From NCBI GenBank assembly GCA_945888625.1, contig CAMDAH010000008.1, forward strand, positions 1 through 64,000: a stretch of 64,000 bases of DNA, in the 5' to 3' direction. The notes under the pieces are model-generated. The model made no database searches. It was given only the letters and a program-made list of their open reading frames with translations, and had not been told where the DNA came from. Shown here in pieces: positions 27,232 to 36,026 of this stretch (positions within the stretch are counted from its first letter, which is position 1; each line of letters opens with the position of its first letter). The stretch comes from Chryseobacterium gleum. GTDB taxonomy: Bacteria; Bacteroidota; Bacteroidia; Flavobacteriales_D; Crocinitomicaceae. The translations under genes were made by a program, and so were the position numbers.

Positions 27232-28566
27232 TTAATTGTTTTTAATTGTAGTTGCTTCTTGGGAGTCAAGTTTACCACTAACCGTCAAAACCAAATATAC
27301 GAAAGGGAGAATTATAGCGCGGATACGCACCAAAACACCGAATAGAACGGATGTAAAACCAGCCATAAAGCCGAGTATTAAGACAAAAACTAGTGCAAAC
27401 ATCAAAAATTCATTTTTTCGAATTTGCTTGATTTTCGTAAAGATTTTAAAGCTAATAAAAAATCGAAAGGTAAAAAAAAGAAAGATTAAACTCTCCACAC
27501 CATTTAAAAATAATGTCGCGGATAAACTTTCCGTTAAGTAAGGCCTATAAATTCCATAAAAAAGTGCCTGCGGGAATGACTTTACAAGACCAATAGGCGA
27601 AATGTCCTGATTCGAAAGCACGTATTTAGACCCTGTATATATATTATTATTGACAAAGTCTTGTTGTATTATCATTGCCTGCATCATAATATTAGTGACG
27701 GCGTCAGACGAAAAAAACAAAAATAGAATTCCTAAACCACCGATCAAGTAAAAAAACCTCAAGCCCAATTTCGCCAATTGATTGGATTCAAATTTTTTAG
27801 TTAGTCGCGCCCCATAAGCCATAATCAACGCTACGAGAACCGCTAAAAACACAAAAGATCGCAAGTAAAAAATAAAATAGGATAAAACAACAATCCAAAC
27901 GATTCGCTTAATGGACAGCTTTCCATCAATAATACTGTTGAAAAGTGCAATCAGCAAATAAAATACAAGAACGAAAATAAACCCATCTTTTGAAATTCCA
28001 GTACACCAAAAACAAACCGAAGGAATGAACATGAAGGCGATTAACAAGTGACCAGAAGAATGCGTTTTAAATCGAGCCACTAAGCCCATTAAACGCCAAG
28101 AACCAAGAAAAGAAAAATAACCCACTATTAGTGACATCGCAAGATAACTCTTAAGGGAAATAATCGAAAGAATTGAGGCTATTTTACACACCAACCATCC
28201 TTCGTTTTCGCGATAAATCCAACCCGGCGGAAATCCTGTATTTGGATTAAAATGTTGCCCGAAAAGTTCCGGAGAAGGACTTGAAAAAAGGCATTCAAAA
28301 TAATTAGCCGGCGATTCGAAAAATAAATTGTTCAAGGTATTTGCACCTTGCCAATAAGCGATTGTATCACCACCTTCTAGAATAAATGCATAAAAAGAGG
28401 CAAACAAAATGGTGAAAGACAAGTGATAAAAAAACGATAACCAATAAAATCCTGCTAGGGATGGCATTGAAACCTTTGATTTTTTAAAATAAGCTAAGCC
28501 GATAATCAAGGTTAAGAAAAATAATAAAAGAAGAAAATCGACTAAATAAGTTGTTGGTAAACTCAA
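27232..28566 (-). CDS. Polytopic membrane protein, O-antigen polymerase/EpsG-like
   Basis: A 444-residue membrane protein with about ten hydrophobic segments. A large loop near residues 60-125 holds EGGDTIAYW and FNPNTGFPPGW, and PSVCFWCTGISKDGF near 178-192 resembles the conserved region of Wzy- or EpsG-type polysaccharide polymerases; this similarity is weak. Only TTG at 28566 can start the frame, since an in-frame stop lies three codons upstream and the first ATG is 33 codons in. It is paired with asnB, 3 bp downstream. No glycosyltransferase cluster surrounds the pair. Confidence 0.72.
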   Translation of the reverse strand: MSLPTTYLVDFLLLLFFLTLIIGLAYFKKSKVSMPSLAGFYWLSFFYHLSFTILFASFYAFILEGGDTIAYWQGANTLNNLFFESPANYFECLFSSPSPELFGQHFNPNTGFPPGWIYRENEGWLVCKIASILSIISLKSYLAMSLIVGYFSFLGSWRLMGLVARFKTHSSGHLLIAFMFIPSVCFWCTGISKDGFIFVLVFYLLIALFNSIIDGKLSIKRIVWIVVLSYFIFYLRSFVFLAVLVALIMAYGARLTKKFESNQLAKLGLRFFYLIGGLGILFLFFSSDAVTNIMMQAMIIQQDFVNNNIYTGSKYVLSNQDISPIGLVKSFPQALFYGIYRPYLTESLSATLFLNGVESLIFLFFTFRFFISFKIFTKIKQIRKNEFLMFALVFVLILGFMAGFTSVLFGVLVRIRAIILPFVYLVLTVSGKLDSQEATTIKNN

Positions 28567-28600
28567 AGTTCAGCTTTTAATAAAATGTGGTTAAACGAAA

Positions 28601-29074
28601 CTAACAATGGTGGTATTTTTCTCCTTTCATAATAGTGAAGGAACGATACAATTGCTCCAAAAAAATCATTCTAACCATTTGGTGGGAGAAGGTCATTTTT
28701 GATAAAGAAATTAATTCATTTGCGCGATCATAAACCGACGACGAAAACCCATATGCACCGCCAATAACAAAAACGAGCGAATTTTTACCTTGTAACATTT
28801 TCTTTTCAAGCGACGAGGCAAACAAGGCAGAAGGATAACTTTCCCCTTTCTCATCTAAAAGAATTAAATAGTCAGTAGTCTGCAACTTTGATAAAATTAA
28901 TAACCCTTCTTTATTTTTAATTTGATCTACAGAGAATGACTTGACATTTTTCAACTCTGGAATATCCACTCTTTCAAAATTACAATAATGCGTGAGACGT
29001 GTTTGGTATTCTTTCTCTCCCTCGTGAAGAAAACTAAAATTTGTTTTTCCAACACATAAAAGTTTTAACTTCAT
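28601..29074 (-). CDS. rlmH: 23S rRNA (pseudouridine1915-N3)-methyltransferase RlmH
   Basis: A 157-residue SPOUT methyltransferase from ATG 29074; a TTG two codons earlier is less likely. The FVIGGAYGFS block near 103-112 is the SAM-binding trefoil knot, LDEKGESYPS lies near 72 and the C-terminal MVRMIFLEQLYRSFTIMKGEKYHH is the family tail. It methylates pseudouridine 1915 in helix 69 of the large-subunit rRNA. It is divergent from the DUF4783 gene. Confidence 0.97.
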   Translation of the reverse strand: MKLKLLCVGKTNFSFLHEGEKEYQTRLTHYCNFERVDIPELKNVKSFSVDQIKNKEGLLILSKLQTTDYLILLDEKGESYPSALFASSLEKKMLQGKNSLVFVIGGAYGFSSSVYDRANELISLSKMTFSHQMVRMIFLEQLYRSFTIMKGEKYHHC

Positions 29075-29093
29075 AGTCAAAAGTAACCAAATA

Positions 29094-29125
29094 TTGATAT
29101 TGAATCAATAAAGGCACTATTTTTG
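29094..29125 (+). promoter_or_regulatory. Candidate Bacteroidota-type promoter for DUF4783 gene
   Basis: TTG at 29094-29096 (or 29100-29102) and TATTTTTG at 29118-29125 are spaced 21 (or 15) bp apart, matching TTG-N-TAnnTTTG. The ATG at 29140 follows after 14 bases. Confidence 0.5.
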
Positions 29126-29139
29126 AAATATTTAAGCGT

Positions 29140-29535
29140 ATGAAAACTGTTATTTTATTTGTTACTGCCGTCGTTCTTTTTTTTTCAGATTCAACCTTTG
29201 AAATGCCCTACTCAAAAATAGAGCAAGCTTTTGCAGCCAATGATTCGCAGACAATAATTTCCTTAGGAAAAGAAAAAATTTTACTAAAAATAGCCGATAA
29301 GGAGGGGGGATACAACCATAATCAAGCGGTTTTAATTCTACAAGATTTTTTTGTAAGGAACCCCAAAGGCTCATTTAACTTTACATTCAAAGGGAAAGAG
29401 AATAGCGATGGTATTTTTTGCATGGCTTTTTACGCAACCAAGAGCAATCAATACAAAATTACCTTTCAGTTCATAAAGATGAAATACTCCTATCAATTTG
29501 AGTCATTGAGTATAAGTAACGTGCAAAAAAAATAA
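29140..29535 (+). CDS. DUF4783 domain protein
   Basis: A 131-residue exported protein. A hydrophobic leader covers residues 1-16. The body reads IEQAFAANDSQTIISLGKEKILLKI, here split: IEQAFAANDSQTII then SLGKEKILLKI, and continues with YNHNQAVLILQDFF and FNFTFKGKENSDGI, matching the Bacteroidota DUF4783 family with a cystatin- or NTF2-like alpha-beta pattern. The function is unknown. It is a single-gene unit between rlmH (divergent) and the GT2 gene (convergent, 2 bp gap). Confidence 0.83.
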   Translation: MKTVILFVTAVVLFFSDSTFEMPYSKIEQAFAANDSQTIISLGKEKILLKIADKEGGYNHNQAVLILQDFFVRNPKGSFNFTFKGKENSDGIFCMAFYATKSNQYKITFQFIKMKYSYQFESLSISNVQKK

Positions 29536-29537
29536 GC

Positions 29538-31424
29538 TTATAGCTTTCGCTCTTTTAAAGTAGAGAAAAAGATAACGCCATAGCCGATAGTCAACATTAG
29601 ATGAAAGGGCACCATTCCGAAATCCCCGTAAATAGACCTGTTAACTGCGGTAAAACCAAAAACAACCATTAATAAACCTTCAATAATATTTATAATGGAA
29701 AGGCTTTTCTTATCGTATTTATTTCCTTGAAACTCATCTTTCTTAGAAACATTGAATTTTGGCGTTCTAACAAAAGAACTTTTAATGCCTAAATACCCTT
29801 CAATTACAGCAACCGCATTACTCAACGATAGCGCCATTGAAACAGTGAGAAACTGAAAAAAACGACCTGTAAACCGCACCAAATCTGACGCGGTGTTGCC
29901 TTTTTTATCGCGGTAAGAAAACCAATAATAGTAGGCTAAAAATACCGTGCTAATGATAAAAAAGGACCCAAACTGAATAACAAAATTTAAATCAGAAAAG
30001 CTATCTTTAATATGAAGTACAAACAGGCTTAAAATAGACAAGCCTATAATAAAAACAAATACTGTAGAATTAAACAAATGCGCTAGTCCATGAATTTTAT
30101 CTGAAAACTTAACCGACGGATTTTTGAGTAGGCGTTTCCACATTTTTAAAAATACCTCAGCGCCTCCTTTCATCCAACGATGTTGTTGGCTTTTGAGTGC
30201 AGACATCGTAATGGGTAATTCTGCAGGTGAAACAACGTGCTCTAAATACTTAAATTCCCAACCGTTCATTTGTGCTCGGTAGCTCAAATCTAAATCCTCC
30301 GTAATGGTATCGTGTTCCCACCCCCCTGCGTCAGCGATGCATGATTTCCGCCAAACGCCTGCTGTTCCGTTAAAATTAATGTAGTGCCCATTCGCGTTTC
30401 TTCCGCCTTGTTCGATGGCGAAGTGACCGTTTAATCCAAAAGCTTGAAGCTCAGTAAGAACTGAATAACTTTTGTTCAAATGCCCCCACCTAGTTTGTAC
30501 AACGCCTATTTTTTCGTTTTGAAAATAGGGAATCGTTTTCATTAAAAATGCGTCGTCTGGTATAAAATCGGCATCAAAAATGGCGATAAACTCACCTGAA
30601 ACGTTCTCCATTGCGGCGTCAAGTGCGCCTGCTTTGTAACCCGTTCTATCCGTGCGGTGAATATGAATAATATCAATTCCCTGGGCGGCTATTTCTTTTA
30701 CTTTATTGGCAATAATCTCCTTTGTTTCATCGGTAGAGTCATCCAAGACTTGGATTTGGAATTTGTCGCGAGGATAATCAATGGCTGCTGCAGTTTCAAT
30801 AATTCGCTCTGCTACATACATTTCATTAAACATGGGTAGCTGTATGGTAACTTTCGGAGCCATCGCCAAATCAAATGATGGAGTTGGTTCACTTGCTACT
30901 TTCTTTCGGGTTCGCACGTAAGCAATAGCAAGGGAAACTTGAACAATACTATAGTAGAAAATTAACAAAAGACAAAAGCCATACAACACTAAAATACCTT
31001 TTGCTGTGGCATGCGACCAATAATGTTCTTTGATTATTTTTTTTCCTTTGCTATAAATAACTCGATCTCCCCAATTAAAGAGCCACGACACTTTTAAATT
31101 CACGCCAAAAGGAGTAGAAAAATTATACTTCTGAAGGTGATTTGAATCGGTTGAAAACTTAAATTTTTCGTAGCGATAATCTTTATCTGTGATACTGATT
31201 TCTAAGTCGCCTAAAGGTATGTTATTGAAAGTAAAAGACCCGTCATCGGATGTTTTAGTTACCCAAACCCGCCCAGTTTTCTTCGCTGTTAAACTCAACT
31301 CCACCTTTTCGGCTTCGTAGTTGGTCTTCATATCGGTCAACTTCCCATTAATCTCCTTGGTTACTTGCGCATTTATTCCATTAAATAAAAAAAGAAGCAA
31401 AGCTAAAAAGCAGTAATTTTTCAT
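29538..31424 (-). CDS. Family 2 glycosyltransferase with exported N-terminal domain
   Basis: A 628-residue protein from ATG 31424; the frame extends 11 codons upstream but the signal peptide (to INAQ, about residue 20) begins here. Residues 20-110 form a carboxypeptidase-regulatory-like beta sandwich (SDDGSFTFNNIPLGDLEISI). A membrane segment near 140-165 leads to a processive-type GT2 domain with FDADFIPDD near 285, TEDLDLSYRA near 375 and QQHRWMKGG near 412 (the QxxRW motif), then four or five further membrane segments. It is related to cellulose synthase or ceramide glucosyltransferase-like enzymes; donor and product are unknown. Confidence 0.88.
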   Translation of the reverse strand: MKNYCFLALLLFLFNGINAQVTKEINGKLTDMKTNYEAEKVELSLTAKKTGRVWVTKTSDDGSFTFNNIPLGDLEISITDKDYRYEKFKFSTDSNHLQKYNFSTPFGVNLKVSWLFNWGDRVIYSKGKKIIKEHYWSHATAKGILVLYGFCLLLIFYYSIVQVSLAIAYVRTRKKVASEPTPSFDLAMAPKVTIQLPMFNEMYVAERIIETAAAIDYPRDKFQIQVLDDSTDETKEIIANKVKEIAAQGIDIIHIHRTDRTGYKAGALDAAMENVSGEFIAIFDADFIPDDAFLMKTIPYFQNEKIGVVQTRWGHLNKSYSVLTELQAFGLNGHFAIEQGGRNANGHYINFNGTAGVWRKSCIADAGGWEHDTITEDLDLSYRAQMNGWEFKYLEHVVSPAELPITMSALKSQQHRWMKGGAEVFLKMWKRLLKNPSVKFSDKIHGLAHLFNSTVFVFIIGLSILSLFVLHIKDSFSDLNFVIQFGSFFIISTVFLAYYYWFSYRDKKGNTASDLVRFTGRFFQFLTVSMALSLSNAVAVIEGYLGIKSSFVRTPKFNVSKKDEFQGNKYDKKSLSIINIIEGLLMVVFGFTAVNRSIYGDFGMVPFHLMLTIGYGVIFFSTLKERKL

Positions 31425-31454
31425 ATAATCAATTTCATTTTCAAAAACTTTTAG

Positions 31455-31462
31455 CAAATATA
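31455..31462 (-). promoter_or_regulatory. Candidate -7 element for GT2 gene
   Basis: TATATTTG on the minus strand matches TAnnTTTG and leaves a 30-base leader before ATG 31424. It lies inside the unlikely 11-codon upstream extension, which supports that start. No clear -33 TTG was seen. Confidence 0.35.
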
Positions 31463-31630
31463 CATTAAAACACTTATTCGCATGTTTCCCTAAAATTAGT
31501 TTTGACGTCCGCTGCTGCCATGGTCAAAACAAAACTCCAATTTATTTTGCTGCAGCAAGTAATATCCGCAAAAAAGTCGCTGTTCATTCACACCACTTTT
31601 TCGCTTAATATCGGTTTAATAGAGCTGCTA

Positions 31631-33760
31631 TCAACGAACAATTGTCATCTCGTCGACAAGGTGTTTTGCGTTGGAATACGTGTCAATTACCCAGAGGACG
31701 TAACGAATATCAACCACTACATTTCTACACCGTTTTGCGTCAAACATGTAGTCGCTCATGGTACTTTCCCAAGTTCGATCAAAATTAAGTCCCATAAGAT
31801 TACCTTCATCGTCAATAACGGGCGATCCCGAATTTCCACCAGTGGTATGGTTAGAACCTGTAAAACACACCCACAATTCACCATTTTGCGCATAGTCGCC
31901 GTAGTTTTTTGCTTTGTGTAAGTCCAACATACGCGGCAGTAATTCAAAATCAGGATTTCCTGTGTTGTATTTTGCCACAATTCCGTCAAGCGTGGTATGT
32001 TCTGTATACATCATGCCGTCAGTTGGCGAAGATCCCTCGAGTTGCCCGTAAGTAATCCGTAAAGTACTATTCGCATCCGGCCAATGCTTAATTTCAGGAA
32101 ACATGATTTTTCTGCCTTCCACGTAAATTTGTAGTAAAGCAGACATTTTTGACGAAAAACTAGTGTATCCGGGCACCACATTCGCTCTAAATTCATTTAA
32201 GTGCTTTGAATAGTGGCTAAACCCTGCATCTTTTTCAAGTTTTGATATACTTTTTGAATTAAAACCACTGATAAAAGCGTTAAATCTTTTTTGATCCGTA
32301 AATATGGATTTTTCGTAAATTAAGTTCGTTAATGCCTCAACAACCTCTTGCTTTATTTTTGACGATTCGTTGATAGCGTCTCCCCCCAAAAACGCAAAAG
32401 TCAACAAATTAAAAATGTCACGATCTATTTTTGCATTGTAATTTTTAAAGAAACCCGTTCCACTTGCTTTTATTTTTTCTAACACAGCATTTAACTCACC
32501 ATTTGCTTTGTATTTTTCATGGTTGAGTATAAGATCATTGAAAGCCCTCGCCAATTTAAAATACTCTGGACCAACCGATAAGTACTCAACTCCCATTGCG
32601 TAATTGTATTCAAAACTACTTTCTTTGGCAACAAGCTCATTCATTTGCATAATAATACCCCCATACTTTTCTCTCCATTCAGTATTAGACATCGCTCTGT
32701 CTGTATATTCTTTTTCTCGTTGCACTTTCACACCTACTCCATCTAAATTCCTCAACCCTTCAATCTGGCCAATCCACTTTTTCCAAGCGTTCGCTATGCT
32801 CGCTTGTTTGGCAGCGTATTGTATTCTAATCAGGTCATCACTTCGCATGCCCTTGTCAATTACGCCAAGCGATAAGTCGCGCATGTGAATGCGTGCAGGC
32901 CGTTCTTTTTCCACAATAAACTTCAAATACCCCGACACCACGTGTTGTTCAGTGGTACCAGGAAAACCGTAAACCATTGTGAAATCGCCCACTAAACGAT
33001 CTTTCATAGATACGGGCAAATAATGAAGCGGCGTGTACGGAACATTTGACTCACTGTAGGCTGCCGGGCGATTGTCAGGACCAACATAAATTCGAAAAAC
33101 CGAAAAATCACCCGTATGACGTGGCCAAACCCAATTATCAGTATCCCCACCAAATTTACCTATTGAACTCGGCGGTGTACCAACAAAACGCACATCTAAA
33201 AACTCTTCTTTTACCATTAAATAATAGGCATTTCCATAATCAAACGCTTTAACCTCTGCTAAATAATGTGTTCCCTCCACCGCCTCCGCGGCCAATTTTT
33301 TACAGTTTGCTTCGATGGTCGCTTTATCCGCTTTGGAACTTGCACCTTGTAATACAGCGCTTGTGACATCTTCAATTCGCACAATTCTCGAAGCCGTTAA
33401 GCCACTATTTTTCAACTCTTGAGAAAAGTCTTTGGCCCAATATCCGTTTCTTATGTAATCGTTTTCCAAGGAGGAATGTGATTGAATTTGAGAATAACCA
33501 CAATGATGGTTTGTTAAAAGGAGCCCTTTACTGGAAACTAGCTCTGCTGTACAACCCCCACCGAATTGAAATATAGCGTCCTTTAAACTAGAATGGTTAA
33601 CACTGTATATCTCATCTGCCGATAATTTCATTCCTTTTGCCTTCATATCTGACTCGAAAGCGGCAATTAAAGAAGGAATTAACATTCCTTCCTCTGCAAA
33701 AAGCACTTGGAAATTTGCGACTAATAAAAATAAAATCAATTGGAATTTTGAAGCATTCAT
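31631..33760 (-). CDS. S46 family dipeptidyl peptidase (DPP11/DPP7 type)
   Basis: A 709-residue exported serine peptidase, signal peptide to VLFA (residue 22). The trypsin-like triad His is in LLTNHHCGYSQ near residue 85, and the nucleophile in TTGGNSGSPV near 643. In NFDRTWE, near 660, an Arg stands where DPP11 has the residue that selects Asp/Glu at P1, and DPP7 has Gly. So DPP11-like specificity is my inference. These periplasmic enzymes release dipeptides from oligopeptides for amino-acid use. The start region is repeated as a 14-codon remnant at 35841-35882. Confidence 0.93.
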   Translation of the reverse strand: MNASKFQLILFLLVANFQVLFAEEGMLIPSLIAAFESDMKAKGMKLSADEIYSVNHSSLKDAIFQFGGGCTAELVSSKGLLLTNHHCGYSQIQSHSSLENDYIRNGYWAKDFSQELKNSGLTASRIVRIEDVTSAVLQGASSKADKATIEANCKKLAAEAVEGTHYLAEVKAFDYGNAYYLMVKEEFLDVRFVGTPPSSIGKFGGDTDNWVWPRHTGDFSVFRIYVGPDNRPAAYSESNVPYTPLHYLPVSMKDRLVGDFTMVYGFPGTTEQHVVSGYLKFIVEKERPARIHMRDLSLGVIDKGMRSDDLIRIQYAAKQASIANAWKKWIGQIEGLRNLDGVGVKVQREKEYTDRAMSNTEWREKYGGIIMQMNELVAKESSFEYNYAMGVEYLSVGPEYFKLARAFNDLILNHEKYKANGELNAVLEKIKASGTGFFKNYNAKIDRDIFNLLTFAFLGGDAINESSKIKQEVVEALTNLIYEKSIFTDQKRFNAFISGFNSKSISKLEKDAGFSHYSKHLNEFRANVVPGYTSFSSKMSALLQIYVEGRKIMFPEIKHWPDANSTLRITYGQLEGSSPTDGMMYTEHTTLDGIVAKYNTGNPDFELLPRMLDLHKAKNYGDYAQNGELWVCFTGSNHTTGGNSGSPVIDDEGNLMGLNFDRTWESTMSDYMFDAKRCRNVVVDIRYVLWVIDTYSNAKHLVDEMTIVR

Positions 33761-33903
33761 AGGATTTTAACTAAAATTTTGTCCTCGAAGATAGAACGAA
33801 GTTTTCAATCCATGAAAAATTAGGTGAAAAGTAACTCATTAAAGTATTAATTTTGCTTCAAAAAAAGTGAAGGTCCTTTACGGGATAGAGAAAGCGCTCG
33901 ACT
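33732..33903. repeat. Direct repeat copy A flanking the PhoD gene
   Basis: This 172-bp stretch is about 93% identical to 35854-36026 by eye, in the same orientation. It holds the first codons of the S46 peptidase, the intergenic promoter region and the first codons of a ribF copy. Confidence 0.93.
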
Positions 33904-33923
33904 CGTTAAAGGTCGAGGTTTGA
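33867..33923 (+). pseudogene. ribF: Truncated ribF start remnant
   Basis: GTG at 33867 opens 18 codons that read MKVLYGIEKALDSLKVEV before a stop. The first 12 match the intact ribF at 35990 except one residue (His4 to Leu). Several differences are third-position changes, suggesting divergence while still coding. A TAATTTTG element lies 12 bases upstream as in the intact copy. Confidence 0.85.
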
Positions 33924-33938
33924 ATGTGAAGCACCTAA

Positions 33939-35750
33939 TTAGCGTTTAAATATCAAAGAGGAACAACTTGAACTGTTCACACTTTTAACGCAAAGCAGGT
34001 AGTGGGTTTCAGTCAATGAAGAAAGGTTTAAGCTAGTTGATATGTGTTTGCTACTGGCATTGATTATTTGTCGGATACCTGTGTCAGATCCCGTTAATGT
34101 AAAAATCTCTACTTCATATTCTTCACCTACCCGAGCCTCGAATTCAATGGTTATTTCTGAGGCAGTAGGGTTAGGGTATAAATGGATGGCTGTATGCTCA
34201 TTTGGCCCTACCCATAATTCCTGAAAGCCCAATGAACTGATATCTTTTGGGGGAGAAGGATTCAATTCCTCGGTTCTTTCCCAATGGTTAAAACCGTCAT
34301 TTACCCTAAATCCAAATCCAAAACTTTCCTGATTAGATAAGTTTAATTTATCCGAATACCATGTTTCACCAATACAGCGACTAGGTTGAATGTCCAATAT
34401 TCCGTAACCGTGTTTTGTGAGTTCCATTTTAATGTGCTGTGGATTGGCATTCGATAATACAGGAATAACAATTGGTATAGCCCATCCAAACCCCATTTCG
34501 TCAAAGTTTCCGCGGCTTATACTGGTTGGGAGCATTTCAACAGCAACGGAACCATTCCCCGTAGAACCGTCATATACGTTTGGGTCGTAGGGATTAACAC
34601 TAAGATCGCCAAAAATGGTTACATGACTATCGCCTGAAAGTACAACCACATTATCAATGTTTTGGTTTTCGAGGTAGGATAAAAGCCGATCCCTGTCAGC
34701 ATCGTATCCGTCCCAATTTGTATTGTCTAATACTCCACCAGAACCCAAACCAATGAATGCCGGAACTCCCTGAACACTCCATCCGCACATTAAATTTTGC
34801 ATTGGAAGAATTTTCCATTTTGCTGTGGATTGAGACAATTCGTTCGTTAACCAAGTATATTGCTCATTTCCAATCATACTCGTTCCTCCGCTAATTGAAT
34901 CTTGACCTTTTTTGGTAAGCACATCTGTTACAAAAATATCCATCAACGGGCCGTAAGAAATTTTTCTATGAACCATTGTAACATCATTACTATCGGGCAT
35001 TTTGGATGGTAAATACTCGTACCAAGCTTCAAAGGGAGCGGATTCATGTCCCGCTTGAAAATCTACATCGTGATTGTCCCAAAGGGATACCCATGGGTGC
35101 ATTCTCCTAGCTTCCCTCAAATCAGGATCCATTAGGTAGAATTTATGCCTTTCTCTCCATTCGCTAATCGTTACTGGATCAATGGGGTAAGGATTGGGTA
35201 TTCGAATTTCTTCATCCGGATCTACGAAATCGTAAATGTAATCCCCCACATGCACTATCATATCAAGGTCTTGACGTTCAGCAATCCGCCTATATGCGTT
35301 GAAATAACCCGAAAAAATGCTACTGCAGGACATTATGGCTAAACGACTGTGATTGATGCCGTAATTGGGCGCCGTTCTCGTTCTTCCAATCGTGGAAAAA
35401 TTTCCATTCATTGTGGAAAAACGGTAAAAATATTGTGTATGAGGCGAAAGTCCGTTGGCAATTATGTTAACAGTCCAATCTTTCTCAGGAAGTGCCTGAG
35501 CATTTCCACTTGAAACAATCGTTAAAAACATAGAATCTTCTGAAATTTCCCAAGAAATCAACTCCAAGTTCAATGAATTATCTGGTTCTATTCTTGTCCA
35601 AAGTACCACATCGTTAGGTCCTGGATCTCCGCTTGCAACCCCGTGTATGAAGGGGTGATGCATGTCGGGGTACATATTACTTGGTAAACCTTGAGAATAG
35701 GTAATATGAATAAATGAAAAAATATAAAAAATTTGCAACATCCTTAGCAT
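33939..35750 (-). CDS. PhoD-family phosphatase with T9SS sorting domain
   Basis: A 603-residue exported protein with signal peptide to TYSQ (residue 20). HPFIHGVASGDPGPNDV near 32-48 opens the PhoD N-terminal domain; the metallophosphatase core has VHVGDYIYDF near 165, WDNHDVDFQ near 225 and LSGDSHVTIFGDL near 370. The last 80 residues are a Por-type sorting domain (IHLYPNPTASEITIEFEA, then a strand ending LIFKR), so it is a T9SS cargo. It is clearly paralogous to the gene at 1-1265. The gene sits alone between two direct repeats, which points to insertion between the S46 peptidase and ribF genes. Confidence 0.92.
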   Translation of the reverse strand: MLRMLQIFYIFSFIHITYSQGLPSNMYPDMHHPFIHGVASGDPGPNDVVLWTRIEPDNSLNLELISWEISEDSMFLTIVSSGNAQALPEKDWTVNIIANGLSPHTQYFYRFSTMNGNFSTIGRTRTAPNYGINHSRLAIMSCSSIFSGYFNAYRRIAERQDLDMIVHVGDYIYDFVDPDEEIRIPNPYPIDPVTISEWRERHKFYLMDPDLREARRMHPWVSLWDNHDVDFQAGHESAPFEAWYEYLPSKMPDSNDVTMVHRKISYGPLMDIFVTDVLTKKGQDSISGGTSMIGNEQYTWLTNELSQSTAKWKILPMQNLMCGWSVQGVPAFIGLGSGGVLDNTNWDGYDADRDRLLSYLENQNIDNVVVLSGDSHVTIFGDLSVNPYDPNVYDGSTGNGSVAVEMLPTSISRGNFDEMGFGWAIPIVIPVLSNANPQHIKMELTKHGYGILDIQPSRCIGETWYSDKLNLSNQESFGFGFRVNDGFNHWERTEELNPSPPKDISSLGFQELWVGPNEHTAIHLYPNPTASEITIEFEARVGEEYEVEIFTLTGSDTGIRQIINASSKHISTSLNLSSLTETHYLLCVKSVNSSSCSSLIFKR

Positions 35751-35840
35751 ACCGCAAATTAATAATTACATATTTTTCACAGTTTAATAAATTGTTAACT
35801 TATTATTTCAAATTATCCGGTATTCATTCCTGGATATTGC

Positions 35841-35882
35841 CTAGGTTGGTATTAGAATCAATGAGAATTTTGAAGTGTTCAT
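35841..35882 (-). pseudogene. S46 peptidase start remnant
   Basis: On the minus strand ATG at 35882 reads MNTSKFSLILIPT and then stops. The intact S46 gene at 33760 begins MNASKFQLILF, so this is the copied start of that gene, cut off after about 11 codons. Confidence 0.82.
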
Positions 35883-36026
35883 AGGATTTTAACTAAAATT
35901 TTGTCCCCGAAGATAGAACGAAGTTTTTCAATCCATGATAAATTAGGTGAAAAGTAACTTATTAAAGTATTAAATTTGCTTCAAAAAAAGTGAAGGTCCA
36001 TTACGGTATTGAGAAAGCGCTCGACT
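35854..36026. repeat. Direct repeat copy B flanking the PhoD gene
   Basis: The 173-bp partner of 33732-33903, with about 12 differences including one single-base indel. It contains the working ribF start and a dead S46 start. Confidence 0.93.
35971..35978 (+). promoter_or_regulatory. Candidate -7 element for ribF
   Basis: TAAATTTG matches TAnnTTTG and leaves an 11-base leader before the GTG start at 35990. The equivalent site in the other repeat copy, TAATTTTG at 33848-33855, also matches. No clear -33 TTG was seen. Confidence 0.4.

Noticed and set aside
31502-31921. Plus-strand 139-codon frame
   Set aside because: It overlaps the catalytic Ser region of the S46 peptidase on the other strand and shows no domain or start signal.
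33939-35750. The two PhoD genes as a recent duplication
   Set aside because: Their proteins differ widely outside the conserved motifs (for example HGVASGDPLSDRV and HGVASGDPGPNDV), so they are old paralogs.
33732-36026. Insertion sequence or transposon around the PhoD gene
   Set aside because: No transposase and no terminal inverted repeats are visible; the direct repeats are 172 bp and carry the starts of the flanking genes, which fits homologous recombination better.
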